Shown here piece after piece: positions 44,062-52,480 of a DNA stretch of 64,000 nucleotides. Position 1 is the stretch's first letter, and each line of letters starts with the position of its first letter. The translations under genes and the position numbers were made by a program. Origin of the DNA: Anaerolineaceae bacterium (GTDB lineage Bacteria; Chloroflexota; Anaerolineae; Anaerolineales; Anaerolineaceae); the NCBI GenBank assembly GCA_002702705.1, contig PABH01000069.1, forward strand, positions 62,001 through 126,000, given 5' to 3'. Below the pieces are notes generated by a model that was not told where the DNA came from, made no database searches, and saw only the letters and a program-made list of their open reading frames with translations.

Positions 44062-44073
44062 GAACACATGTTC
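44062..44073. promoter_or_regulatory. LexA (SOS) box of Gram-positive type
   Basis: GAACACATGTTC fits the GAAC-RNRY-GTTC consensus at every position. It sits 6 bases after the -10 of the promoter at 44027-44055, where a bound repressor would block transcription. Confidence 0.55.
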
Positions 44074-44248
44074 TAATTTTCGTGTTCAACATTACCGTTA
44101 CCTCATTTGCGCATACGAGTCTCGAATGAAAAATATCCTCCAACCCCACATTCAAAAACAAGGTTCTCTCCTGATTAATGCGCAATTCTTTTGGGGAGTT
44201 ATGCTTCTGAATCAAATATTTTGGTTAACTTAGGGGAGGATTACATCG

Positions 44249-44689
44249 ATGCCATCCATTGTTGTTATCATCGCAAACGGTACTGTTCTTTACCAAAATG
44301 TAACAGATGATATCCAGGAATTGCTAAAGGCGATCCGAGATGGCGGTATCTTGCCTGGTTTTTCCGAGGCGTGTCCGGGAGTTCAAGTAAATGGAATGAT
44401 TATTCTCGCGGAACAACCACCTAAACCGAAAAGATTAGCACCGACATTATCAGCGAGGCAAGTGAGAGTTTTGCAGTTACTTGCTAAAGCATACACCACA
44501 GATCAGATTGCATTAAAACTTGGTTTATCGGAAGCAACCATCCGCTTACATATCAGTGCTTTAAAAAAGAAATTCGGTACAATAAGCCGCGACCAAATGA
44601 TGGCGATGGCAGGTACTTTAGGATTATGCGATCCTTTTGATTTGGAACCTGGACATGATCCCATTCTTCATTATGGAAAAGAAAAGTGA
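44249..44689 (+). CDS. LuxR-type helix-turn-helix regulator
   Basis: The C-terminal half of this 146-residue protein is a LuxR/GerE HTH (about 70-132: LSARQVRVLQLLAKAYTTDQ, then LGLSEATIRLHISALKKKFG). The N-terminal 60 residues match neither a receiver nor an autoinducer domain; they form a small beta/alpha unit (IVVIIANGTVLYQNV). It may be the activator of the element's functions. AGGGGAGGA provides a strong ribosome site nine bases before ATG. Control by the SOS box is likely if the box is real. Confidence 0.8.
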   Translation: MPSIVVIIANGTVLYQNVTDDIQELLKAIRDGGILPGFSEACPGVQVNGMIILAEQPPKPKRLAPTLSARQVRVLQLLAKAYTTDQIALKLGLSEATIRLHISALKKKFGTISRDQMMAMAGTLGLCDPFDLEPGHDPILHYGKEK

Positions 44690-44737
44690 TCCAATCAAGT
44701 AAAGGGGGATTCGTTGCCAGAATGATGAAAATATTAT

Positions 44738-45202
44738 ATGATTAAAGCAGAACATATTTATCATTATTCTGATTCTCATTGTTTAAATAAAGTAAAAGAC
44801 ATGTCAAAATTTCCGGCCTGGTTTAACAGAGCATACAAACGATGGAGCCGATCCCAGCCGGGGGAGGAAGATTTTTTAGCCTTTTGTGATCTTTTAGGAC
44901 AAAAACCGGTTGTGGTCTTGGCGTGGCTGCATGGTGAAACTGTTCCTCATGAAGCAGAGTTATTACCAATTGCTGCTTTGTTAGGGATGGACGTATATGG
45001 TTTATTAAATGAACCAGAACCCGATCCGGAATTGTTAAAGATTTTTCATTCTTTCTCACATCTTACGGGGGAGTTTCGACTTCGTTTGGCCCAAGCATTA
45101 TTTGAGGTTAGAGAACGCATGGGGATAGAGAATTTATCTTTTGATTTAAAACAGACAGAAACCATTATTGATAATGTTTTTAAAAAGTATGGTTTAACCT
45201 AA
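44738..45202 (+). CDS. XRE-like small regulator
   Basis: The 154-residue protein (133 if started at ATG 44801, which has only a weak ribosome site like the first) shows an XRE-type arrangement: FLAFCDLLGQKPVVVLAWLHGE and LLPIAALLGMDVYGLLNEPE. The final third is helical, similar to phage and element repressors. A decayed copy of its middle part lies 350 bases downstream at 45305-45425. It precedes the NERD-STAND gene and may control it, an inference from position only. Confidence 0.65.
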   Translation: MIKAEHIYHYSDSHCLNKVKDMSKFPAWFNRAYKRWSRSQPGEEDFLAFCDLLGQKPVVVLAWLHGETVPHEAELLPIAALLGMDVYGLLNEPEPDPELLKIFHSFSHLTGEFRLRLAQALFEVRERMGIENLSFDLKQTETIIDNVFKKYGLT

Positions 45203-45304
45203 CTTTAGTTTGAATTTTAGATTCGAAAATCTTCTTATCTAAAACCAAAATTAATAATAAAAATGTTCCGAACAATGAGAAAAAGAATCTTCTCTTGCTA
45301 AAAT

Positions 45305-45425
45305 CAGGGATAAAAACAATTGTTATATTGGCGTGTCAGTAAGGAAATGTTCTTCTGGAAGAAACAGAAAACTTACTAATGGCTGCGTAATTAGGGATGG
45401 ATGTGTATGGTTTATAAGAAGATCC
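45305..45425 (+). pseudogene. decayed partial copy of the XRE-like regulator
   Basis: This stretch aligns base by base with 44896-45016 of the intact gene. Read in the matching frame it gives LMAA-stop-LGMDVYGL-stop, against LPIAALLGMDVYGLL in the intact protein. Two nonsense codons and loss of both ends show it is not functional. It is a trace of a duplication that once placed a second regulator directly before the NERD-STAND gene. Confidence 0.8.
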
Positions 45426-45534
45426 CATAAAAAGAATATAAATAATTATTGATTTATATTCTTTAAATTCGATTTTGAGAAAAATAAATATTTTTACTGT
45501 AAAATTAAGAATAAAAATTGAAGCTGGGGTTTTT

Positions 45535-48500
45535 ATGAGAAAATTTGAGGTATGGATCGGTGAAAAATTTAATACAACCCATGAACGGGTTGCGTTGGAT
45601 TCATTAATTCAAGCATTTGAGAGTGAAGATTTCCAAGAGGAAAAGTTTTTTATCCTTGCTAATTTTTCAATGAATGGAAAACCAGTTGATCTCGCATTGG
45701 TAAAGAACGACGCTTTTGTAATTGTTGAACTAAAAGATTGTGAAGATGCATTTACTGCATCTGAGAATAATGAATGGGAAATAAGTAATGGAAAGTATTT
45801 GCAAACAGGGAATCGGAATCCTTTCAGGCAGGTAGAAGAATATCGTAATGCTACTATTAGCTACTTGGTTGATAACGCCATTGAAATATTTAAACAAGAA
45901 AAAGAAAGGTCGGACTTTTATCACCTCAATGGTTTTGTTGTGATATCACCGGATATCCATCCCAAAGTTAAAAACAAGATACCTGAATACATTCGTTGGT
46001 TTCGATTAACAGGATTAAAAACGCTTCCAAAATATTTTTTTCAGACGACAAGTAACAAATTAAAATTTACAAATGGTGATATTAGACGATTAATTAAGTT
46101 ACTAAACCTTGTACCGATAAATGATGCTTTATTTATAAATCAATTCAAAGTACCATTTCAGGTTAACAACCAGTATATTAAAAATGAAGAATTTTTTGCA
46201 GAAGTTCGGGAAGTGCTTACACCCCAAAATAAACCGGTGATTATCACAGGACTCGGTGGTTCTGGAAAAACACAGTTTGCTGTCCAATATGCTTATGAAA
46301 ACCGTGGTGACTTTCCGGAGGGGGTGTTTTGGATTAATGCGGCTAATCATCTTATTGATGAATTTGCATCGTTAGCAGAAAAATTGGGACTGAAAACTCC
46401 CAAGATGAGTACATCTGAAGCGCAAAAAATTCAAAACGCTAAGAGTTTTGTTGAAAGAGTGGTTGATTCAGAAAACACATTGTTGATTTTTGATAATATC
46501 AATTACCTAACAAAGTTTTTTCAACCGATGGAGGAATTCAGCCTTTCTATCAATCAATTTAAGTGCAAAATATTAGGCACATGCATCATTCAAAGTCTTA
46601 CTAAAAATGCGGAGTTTAAACATTTGCCTGAGTTAACAAATAAACAGGCTGCCGAGTTTTTGCTTAATAAAATGGGTAGAATGAATTTGATCCCTTTCAC
46701 TGATGTGCAAAACGCTCATGAAGAAATCAAATATGTTTTTGAAATTTGCCGGCAACTGGGAAATCACCCACTAGCTTTAGAGATAGCAGGAAGTTATCTT
46801 TCTTACTACAGTGATGTCACCCTGGAAGATTATATTCAACTTTTATCTATTAATCGAACAAATTTACTGCAGTCTGGTGAAATTACGGATGCGACAAATC
46901 ATTCTCAGAATATTGGATCCACCCTTTTATCCCATATCGAACAAATCCAAAATTCTGAAGAGGAGCGATTGTTGCACTGTATCAGTTTATTAAATGACAG
47001 CAACTATCTTTCCTTAGATCGCTTATGTCTCTTTTATAATGGAAAACAATTTCAAAAATTAAATCCTGCTGACCCATTCATACAATCCCTTAATAAATTA
47101 GTTTTACTGAATTTGGTAAAAAGAATAGATGGTGGAAATAGGATATGGGTACACCCATTGGTAATGGATTTCCTTAATGAGTTTTTTAAGGAAGATTTTA
47201 TACAGAAAAAAACATTTTTTACAAATTTTCAGGATTTTTACTACAAATTTTCTAACATTGTTGACCATTTTCAAACAAGGTCTGTTTCAGACGTTCTAAA
47301 AGATTATTCTTATGCCATTCGCTTAAAATTCGAAGAAGAAATTGACATTCAAATTGAGCAATTTTTCATGAGTTTAAGTATTGGAGCAGATAATTTCACT
47401 AGTAACCTAGAGGAATGCTATTTATTACAGCAAATTCGCAATATTGCTTTCCATAACCAATATGATAAATTATTAGATTGGATTGAATTATATTTAGAGC
47501 CTAATAACCTGGCATATATTGCGGAAAATAAAGTGTTAAAAAATCGATATTCGGCTTTACATTGGAAATTGGAATTCGAAGCCGAAGATATTAAACCGTT
47601 GGCTGATAACGAAAAGTTCTTAACTCTGGCGGAAAATGGAGATTTGTTTTTGGGGAACGCCCACAATAAAGAAATTCAACCATTCTATCAAAACCTCCCT
47701 GCTGGCGACGGTGTTAGCCACCATAAAATAATCCTTTCCCCAAATGAAAAGTATTTAATAATCATCGCAACCCAACAGGTTGATCAGCCAATCACTGAAT
47801 CTGATAAAGTCAATCGATGGTTTACTTATATTGCTAAAGTGTTTAATTTAAAAAATAAGGAATATATTATCGAGTTCACCGAAAAACAAGATGGTGTTTT
47901 GGATAAATTCGTTTTTTTGGATGATGAAACCTTGGTTTATGAGAGTAATCACCACGAAGTTATTGTTTTTGATATTTTACAACGCAAAATTAAAACTGTC
48001 TTAACTGGGCATACTGAGCCATTGGTAATGATTGAGACTTTAAGACGGGAAGAATCAATTATCAGTGCCGATAAAAACCGAGTTTTGATTTGGAATTTGA
48101 GTAACAACACCATTATTAAAGAATTTACGTTTTCTTTCAATATCCTCGAAATAAAAATCCTGCAATCCAAAAACTGGTTGTTTGTATACGGAGAAAATGA
48201 TATTGATTTTACATATGTCGAGGTAATTGATATTAGAAACCTTAAATCACAATATAAAATAGAAAACGCAGGTTGGATAATTGAAAATAACCCTAATCAT
48301 CGTGAGGATGCAATTGAGATATTTAAGCAAATCCCTAAAGTGAATCCCGATTATATCTCCCTTAATTTTTATCGAAACGAGAATTTTCCACATTTCACAA
48401 TTCATGAAAACAGGCAAGAACTCTTACTTTATGGAACAAACTGTGAAATTGTTTTTGATCTGAAAACAGGCAAAAAACTAAATATTATTAAAGATAACGA

Positions 48501-49587
48501 TGCTGTTAAATCTTTAGAAATTGTCTCGGATTTTTACTTAATTCTCGATGTTTGGTTAAACGAAAACGGTGTTCCCCCAATGCGAGTTTATGATCCCATT
48601 AAGGATCAAACATACAGCATTTATAGTGCACCAACGATAATTGATAACTATAAAGTATCCTGTAATAAAAACTATGTTTACCTGCTTGGGGAGAACCGAT
48701 TAACCGTATTAGATTTTTCACAATTAATGGATTTGGTTACAGATGATATACTGCTACTTGATATTTTCATTTCTCCGAATAATGACTTTATCGTAGGGCA
48801 AACTGAGAATTTTCATAGGTTTGCTTTAATTGATTTGGTGCAGAGAACAGTAAATTTGGTTCCTCATGATCATGTGGTTTCAGGTTTTACGTTTTCATTG
48901 GATGGGAAAACTTTAATTTATCAATGTGACGATAAATTTATTTTTTATGATTTAGAACATAAAATAAAAACAAAATCAATTGATTGTGATGAATCACTTA
49001 GTAAATTAATTGAATTACCGGATGGTAAATATAAAATCGTAGATAACGCTATACATGGTCAAGATCCCGAAATGTTTTCTTGGGATGATGATGGTCTTGA
49101 AATTATCATAAAACCCATAAAGCAGCTAAAAAATGATTATTTTCAGACAATTAATGGCGGTTATCGTTGTGAATATGGAAAAGATCAGATGGTTCGTTTT
49201 TATGATTTAGATTCTGATCATTTATTACACGAGCTGTTTGTTGATAGTTTAGAAGTCTCGGATGTCCAAATAAATTTTGAAGGAACTCATTGCTGTTTTA
49301 AAAGTGTGAACAATTATCTGCAATATTGGGACCTTTCTCAAGATAGAATGATTTTTCAGAGACAATTCGACTTTGATATCCATAATTTATCATTATCAGA
49401 AAATCATACTTGTTCTTTTTTAGATAAATCAGGAATGCTGTATGTTTGGGATTTGATATTTGGAAAACAAATCGGTTTAATTTTCGGCCCATTTACCAAA
49501 GCAAAAATCTCCCCGAACGGCAAATTTTTATTAGCTCTGGATAACTACGGATTCCCTCACTACCTGACCCTGGAAAACATGGACTAA
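45535..49587 (+). CDS. NERD nuclease - STAND ATPase - beta-propeller protein (predicted anti-phage sensor)
   Basis: This 1350-residue protein joins three parts. Residues 1-115 are a NERD (PD-(D/E)xK type) nuclease-like domain with Asp in KPVDLALV and the E-x-K in FVIVELKDC kept. Residues about 215-480 are an NB-ARC/STAND NTPase: P-loop GLGGSGKTQ (about 239), Walker B LLIFDNI (about 316) and LGNHPLALEIAG (GLPL-like, about 409). The region from about 690 to the end is beta-propeller-like, rich in 40-residue strand units (VLIWNLSNNTI, YWDLSQDRM, YVWDLIFG). This architecture fits a sensor that oligomerises on a phage signal and releases nuclease activity. The DNA is strikingly AT-rich. ATG 45535 follows a GGGG stretch; an upstream TTG is less likely. 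Confidence 0.85.
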   Translation: MRKFEVWIGEKFNTTHERVALDSLIQAFESEDFQEEKFFILANFSMNGKPVDLALVKNDAFVIVELKDCEDAFTASENNEWEISNGKYLQTGNRNPFRQVEEYRNATISYLVDNAIEIFKQEKERSDFYHLNGFVVISPDIHPKVKNKIPEYIRWFRLTGLKTLPKYFFQTTSNKLKFTNGDIRRLIKLLNLVPINDALFINQFKVPFQVNNQYIKNEEFFAEVREVLTPQNKPVIITGLGGSGKTQFAVQYAYENRGDFPEGVFWINAANHLIDEFASLAEKLGLKTPKMSTSEAQKIQNAKSFVERVVDSENTLLIFDNINYLTKFFQPMEEFSLSINQFKCKILGTCIIQSLTKNAEFKHLPELTNKQAAEFLLNKMGRMNLIPFTDVQNAHEEIKYVFEICRQLGNHPLALEIAGSYLSYYSDVTLEDYIQLLSINRTNLLQSGEITDATNHSQNIGSTLLSHIEQIQNSEEERLLHCISLLNDSNYLSLDRLCLFYNGKQFQKLNPADPFIQSLNKLVLLNLVKRIDGGNRIWVHPLVMDFLNEFFKEDFIQKKTFFTNFQDFYYKFSNIVDHFQTRSVSDVLKDYSYAIRLKFEEEIDIQIEQFFMSLSIGADNFTSNLEECYLLQQIRNIAFHNQYDKLLDWIELYLEPNNLAYIAENKVLKNRYSALHWKLEFEAEDIKPLADNEKFLTLAENGDLFLGNAHNKEIQPFYQNLPAGDGVSHHKIILSPNEKYLIIIATQQVDQPITESDKVNRWFTYIAKVFNLKNKEYIIEFTEKQDGVLDKFVFLDDETLVYESNHHEVIVFDILQRKIKTVLTGHTEPLVMIETLRREESIISADKNRVLIWNLSNNTIIKEFTFSFNILEIKILQSKNWLFVYGENDIDFTYVEVIDIRNLKSQYKIENAGWIIENNPNHREDAIEIFKQIPKVNPDYISLNFYRNENFPHFTIHENRQELLLYGTNCEIVFDLKTGKKLNIIKDNDAVKSLEIVSDFYLILDVWLNENGVPPMRVYDPIKDQTYSIYSAPTIIDNYKVSCNKNYVYLLGENRLTVLDFSQLMDLVTDDILLLDIFISPNNDFIVGQTENFHRFALIDLVQRTVNLVPHDHVVSGFTFSLDGKTLIYQCDDKFIFYDLEHKIKTKSIDCDESLSKLIELPDGKYKIVDNAIHGQDPEMFSWDDDGLEIIIKPIKQLKNDYFQTINGGYRCEYGKDQMVRFYDLDSDHLLHELFVDSLEVSDVQINFEGTHCCFKSVNNYLQYWDLSQDRMIFQRQFDFDIHNLSLSENHTCSFLDKSGMLYVWDLIFGKQIGLIFGPFTKAKISPNGKFLLALDNYGFPHYLTLENMD

Positions 49588-49731
49588 ACAATGGTGAGTA
49601 ACCAGTTTGAATGATGAAAAAATGTGGTGAGCGTATATTGGTTTTTTAAAACGAAATAGTGTAAGCTATATCTATAAACCCCTATACAATAGCCTTTTAT
49701 TGGAGGGCAATAATTATTTGGAGAATTCGTT

Positions 49732-50457
49732 ATGCCATTGTTTCGATATGAATTATTTAAAGAATTAATTAATCATGGAGCAAAATTTGACAATAATGTG
49801 ATCATTGATCCAAGTACAAGTAATACCTTAAAAGAATTTGGGCTCGGATTGGTGACATCTCATATCCAGGAGTTATCGTTAGTTGATGTTATTAGGGACC
49901 CCTTTCCAATATTTGGTTCTGAAGGGGGAATGTGGATTGGTTATAAACTAACGGAATATGGCCGCGGTTTGGCGTATTCAGATGAAAAAATCCGGGAGGC
50001 CGTCAGTCAATTAATGGGTCCAGAAACATCTGAAATTGCAAAATCTGTAATCAAGTTAATCGATGAGTGTAAACAAAAAAATATTAATGAAAACTATCGT
50101 GATGATTTTTTTAGAACCTTGGAAGAAATATCGATTTGTTTTGATCAGGAATGTTATATTGCAACAATTTCTTTATGCGGAAAAATTCTTGAAGTGGGTA
50201 TAAAAGAAATATTAATTCGTAATAATATTGAATTTGATGAAAAAATGATGCTGGGACGACTGATTCGATTGGTCCGTGAACAAATGCCTGCTGAATATCT
50301 GGATCCTTCACTGGAAGATCTCTCCAAAGTTATTAGTCGTAGTAGAAATTCTGCCATACATAGTAATGAGCGAATTCCAATTCCTTCCCGTGACCAAACG
50401 GTTATGGTGATTTACGCTTTACGGGATGTTGTTCGACGGACCTTATTATATTTTTAA
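49732..50457 (+). CDS. HEPN/DUF4145-like protein with N-terminal winged-helix-like region
   Basis: The first 90 residues of this 241-residue protein look like a winged helix (FKELINHGAKF, then GYKLTEYGRGLAYSD). The last 130 are all-helical, resembling DUF4145/HEPN. A helix IATISLCGKILEVGIKEIL is followed by SRSRNSAIHSNE, which contains R-N-x-x-x-H, the HEPN ribonuclease motif. This makes it a candidate RNase effector or a regulator in the defence island. GGAGAATTCGTT precedes the ATG. It lies between the NERD-STAND gene and the BREX-like operon and appears to be a separate unit. Confidence 0.65.
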   Translation: MPLFRYELFKELINHGAKFDNNVIIDPSTSNTLKEFGLGLVTSHIQELSLVDVIRDPFPIFGSEGGMWIGYKLTEYGRGLAYSDEKIREAVSQLMGPETSEIAKSVIKLIDECKQKNINENYRDDFFRTLEEISICFDQECYIATISLCGKILEVGIKEILIRNNIEFDEKMMLGRLIRLVREQMPAEYLDPSLEDLSKVISRSRNSAIHSNERIPIPSRDQTVMVIYALRDVVRRTLLYF

Positions 50458-50534
50458 TCTTTTCCTTCTCTCTTTAGCGTAATATTTAATGCAATAACCT
50501 CCCATATCTCCCAATTTCTTTACCGATAATTTAT

Positions 50535-50563
50535 TTGACATTAATCCAGCGATATGCAATAAT
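50535..50563 (+). promoter_or_regulatory. promoter of the BREX-like operon
   Basis: Consensus TTGACA (50535-50540) and AATAAT (50558-50563) are 17 bases apart, with TGC before the -10 (extended -10). It lies 42 bases before the first gene of the operon. Confidence 0.75.
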
Positions 50564-50605
50564 TAGGACTAACGCCCAATAACTAGTAATCAAGAAGGGG
50601 TAATT

Positions 50606-50830
50606 ATGGATTTCTCATCGGATATTCTGACGGTAGAGGAAGCGGCGATGTATCTCAAAATTCCAATCTCCTCCATTTATAAACTTGCCCAGGAAGGGAA
50701 AATTCCGGCCCAGAAAGTGGGACGTCATTGGCGTTTTCACCGCAATACCTTGGACCATTGGATTGCCGGTGGTTCTCAGTTTGATTTTAAACCCGATGAG
50801 AAATCAAACAAGGGCTTGGATTTTTCATGA
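50606..50830 (+). CDS. excisionase-family HTH DNA-binding protein
   Basis: The 74-residue protein is one winged HTH: LTVEEAAMYLKIPISSIYKL, then GKIPAQKVGRHWRFHRNTLDHWI. This is the standard excisionase-family (HTH_17) pattern with the second-wing WRF. As first gene of the BREX-like operon it is likely an autoregulator. A GGGG-rich ribosome site precedes the ATG, and its stop overlaps the next start (ATGA). Confidence 0.85.
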   Translation: MDFSSDILTVEEAAMYLKIPISSIYKLAQEGKIPAQKVGRHWRFHRNTLDHWIAGGSQFDFKPDEKSNKGLDFS

Positions 50831-51960
50831 GTGAACCCATCTCCAGTAAAGGTCATCGTGACCGTTTACGAAAAAAATTCCTCCTGGATCCTCAGTATTT
50901 GTCACAGGTTGAAAAAATTGAATTGTTATTAACCTATGCCATTCCCCGGGTGGATGTAAAACCGATTGCCCAGGAATTACTAAACCGCTTTGAGGATTTA
51001 TCCGGTATCATTCGCCAGCCCGTGGCGGTGTTAGAGCAGGTGCCAGGGATTGGTGCTTCGGCGGCCATATTTTTGGCATTTATTGGTACTTTATTAAACG
51101 AATTGGAAGGTCAGGAAGAAACGATGGACACCTTACAACCCAATCTTTTTTCCATGCCGGAGGATGACTCTGAGGTGGAGAAAAAATTAACCTTGTTTGC
51201 GAATGACGAAATTTTAAACAGTTTGCGGTTTTTATCATTGGCTTATGAGTTACCCAATAAGGATCGTTTTGAATCCTATCTGGTGGAGCATTTGCCGTAT
51301 AATTCAAAATCGACCCGCATCCGGCGGGCCCGTTATATTCTCAGTCGTTATTTAAATTATCCGGATATAAAAAACCCCTTAACCAAAGTTTTTGCCGAAT
51401 CGGAAAACGATACCGTTAAGAAAAATGTTTTATTTTATGTCATCCAAAAACAGGAAAAAATTGCCGCGTTATTCGCCGAAGAGGTCATTTGGCCGAACCT
51501 GGCCTTGGGCTTTATTTCAAAATCGCTCATTGAGGAATTTGTGAAACGGTATTTCCCGGAAGCCAAAGAAAAAACAATCTATGAGGTTCAGAAGTCATTG
51601 GTTAATACTTATAAATTGTTGGAGATTGGTGATCTGGCTGGTGAAAAACTCTTCTTTTCTCTGCGGAATGGGGATCTGGAAAGTTTTATGTTTGTTTTAA
51701 CGTCCGAATATCCCCAACCGGCGACCGTGCCCTTTGAGAAATTGTTGAATGGGTTTATGCATCGTAACATGCTTTGGCACCGGGATTGGATGCAAAACCA
51801 GCTGTATCGATTACGGTCGTTAAAAATCATTTCAAAAATCAGCGAGATTGATTTTGTAAAACAATTTACCTTGGATGTGGATCAAAAAACCGCATTTGAA
51901 ATTTTTTATTCATCCGCCGAATTTGGCGGTAGGGGTGAGCATGAAATTACAACCAACTGA
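50827..51960 (+). CDS. brxA: BrxA-like protein with fused RadC N-terminal (helix-hairpin-helix) domain
   Basis: Residues about 6-95 are the RadC/UPF0758 N-terminal domain: GHRDRLRKKF, EKIELLLTYAIPRVDVKPIA and the HhH LEQVPGIGASAAI. The JAB catalytic domain of RadC is absent. Residues about 120-375 resemble BrxA/DUF1819, a small winged-helix BREX protein that binds DNA: STRIRRARYILSRYL, VKKNVLFYVIQKQEKIAALF and a helical end. BrxA itself is usually about 200 residues, so this is a longer fused form. I see no such fusion in the BREX types I know. It overlaps the HTH gene by 4 bases and the BrxB-like gene by 20. BrxA identity rests on pattern and position, so it is moderate. Confidence 0.6.
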   Translation: MSEPISSKGHRDRLRKKFLLDPQYLSQVEKIELLLTYAIPRVDVKPIAQELLNRFEDLSGIIRQPVAVLEQVPGIGASAAIFLAFIGTLLNELEGQEETMDTLQPNLFSMPEDDSEVEKKLTLFANDEILNSLRFLSLAYELPNKDRFESYLVEHLPYNSKSTRIRRARYILSRYLNYPDIKNPLTKVFAESENDTVKKNVLFYVIQKQEKIAALFAEEVIWPNLALGFISKSLIEEFVKRYFPEAKEKTIYEVQKSLVNTYKLLEIGDLAGEKLFFSLRNGDLESFMFVLTSEYPQPATVPFEKLLNGFMHRNMLWHRDWMQNQLYRLRSLKIISKISEIDFVKQFTLDVDQKTAFEIFYSSAEFGGRGEHEITTN

Positions 51961-52480
51961 AATTCTGGAGATTTTAGAACAAAATCTATCCGTGAATATT
52001 GGCCGGCATTTATATGCCATTTTGGGGACCTATCAGGCTTTGGACCAATTTGAATTAAGTGCCCTGGCACACGCCAAGTTGGATAACGGTGATCCGTTTC
52101 CCAGCCCGTTTTCCATTAACCGGGTGTTATTGGACAGTTTTGACCCCGACCAGTTACAGGAAGTAATAAAAAAGGAATCCAGGCGTCCTCAAAATACGCA
52201 GGATCGGTTAAATAAAGCCCTGGAAGAATTTTTATACAACAGCCGCGAAAAGACAAATTTTTTAATTCTGAAGCATATCGAATTGTTGTTTGCTTACAGT
52301 CTGGATGTGAGCAAATTACGCTTGTGGGCATCTAACCAGCAGCATATCCTGATTTTACTGCCAGGTGAAATGCGCGGTAGCCAGATTTATTTGTTCCATG
52401 AAGCCGCTGCCGAAGAAGAGCTTAAATTCGATAACCAATTATTCGCAGAAAATAATATTTGGGAGTTAACCAATGCCTAA
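51941..52480 (+). CDS. brxB: BrxB-like protein (DUF1788)
   Basis: The 179-residue protein has HILILLPGEMRGSQIYLFHE near the C-terminus, matching the conserved end of BrxB (LLLPG...G...LFHE), and FAENNIWELTN at the end. BrxB is a small essential BREX component of unknown biochemical role. The ATG at 51941 is chosen because AGGGGTGAG precedes it; a longer frame would start deeper in the previous gene. It overlaps brxC by 8 bases, so brxA, brxB and brxC are translationally coupled. Confidence 0.65.
   Translation: MKLQPTEILEILEQNLSVNIGRHLYAILGTYQALDQFELSALAHAKLDNGDPFPSPFSINRVLLDSFDPDQLQEVIKKESRRPQNTQDRLNKALEEFLYNSREKTNFLILKHIELLFAYSLDVSKLRLWASNQQHILILLPGEMRGSQIYLFHEAAAEEELKFDNQLFAENNIWELTNA

Noticed and set aside
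50827-51100. RadC DNA-repair protein
   Set aside because: Only the N-terminal domain of RadC is present; the JAB/MPN domain is missing and the context is BREX.
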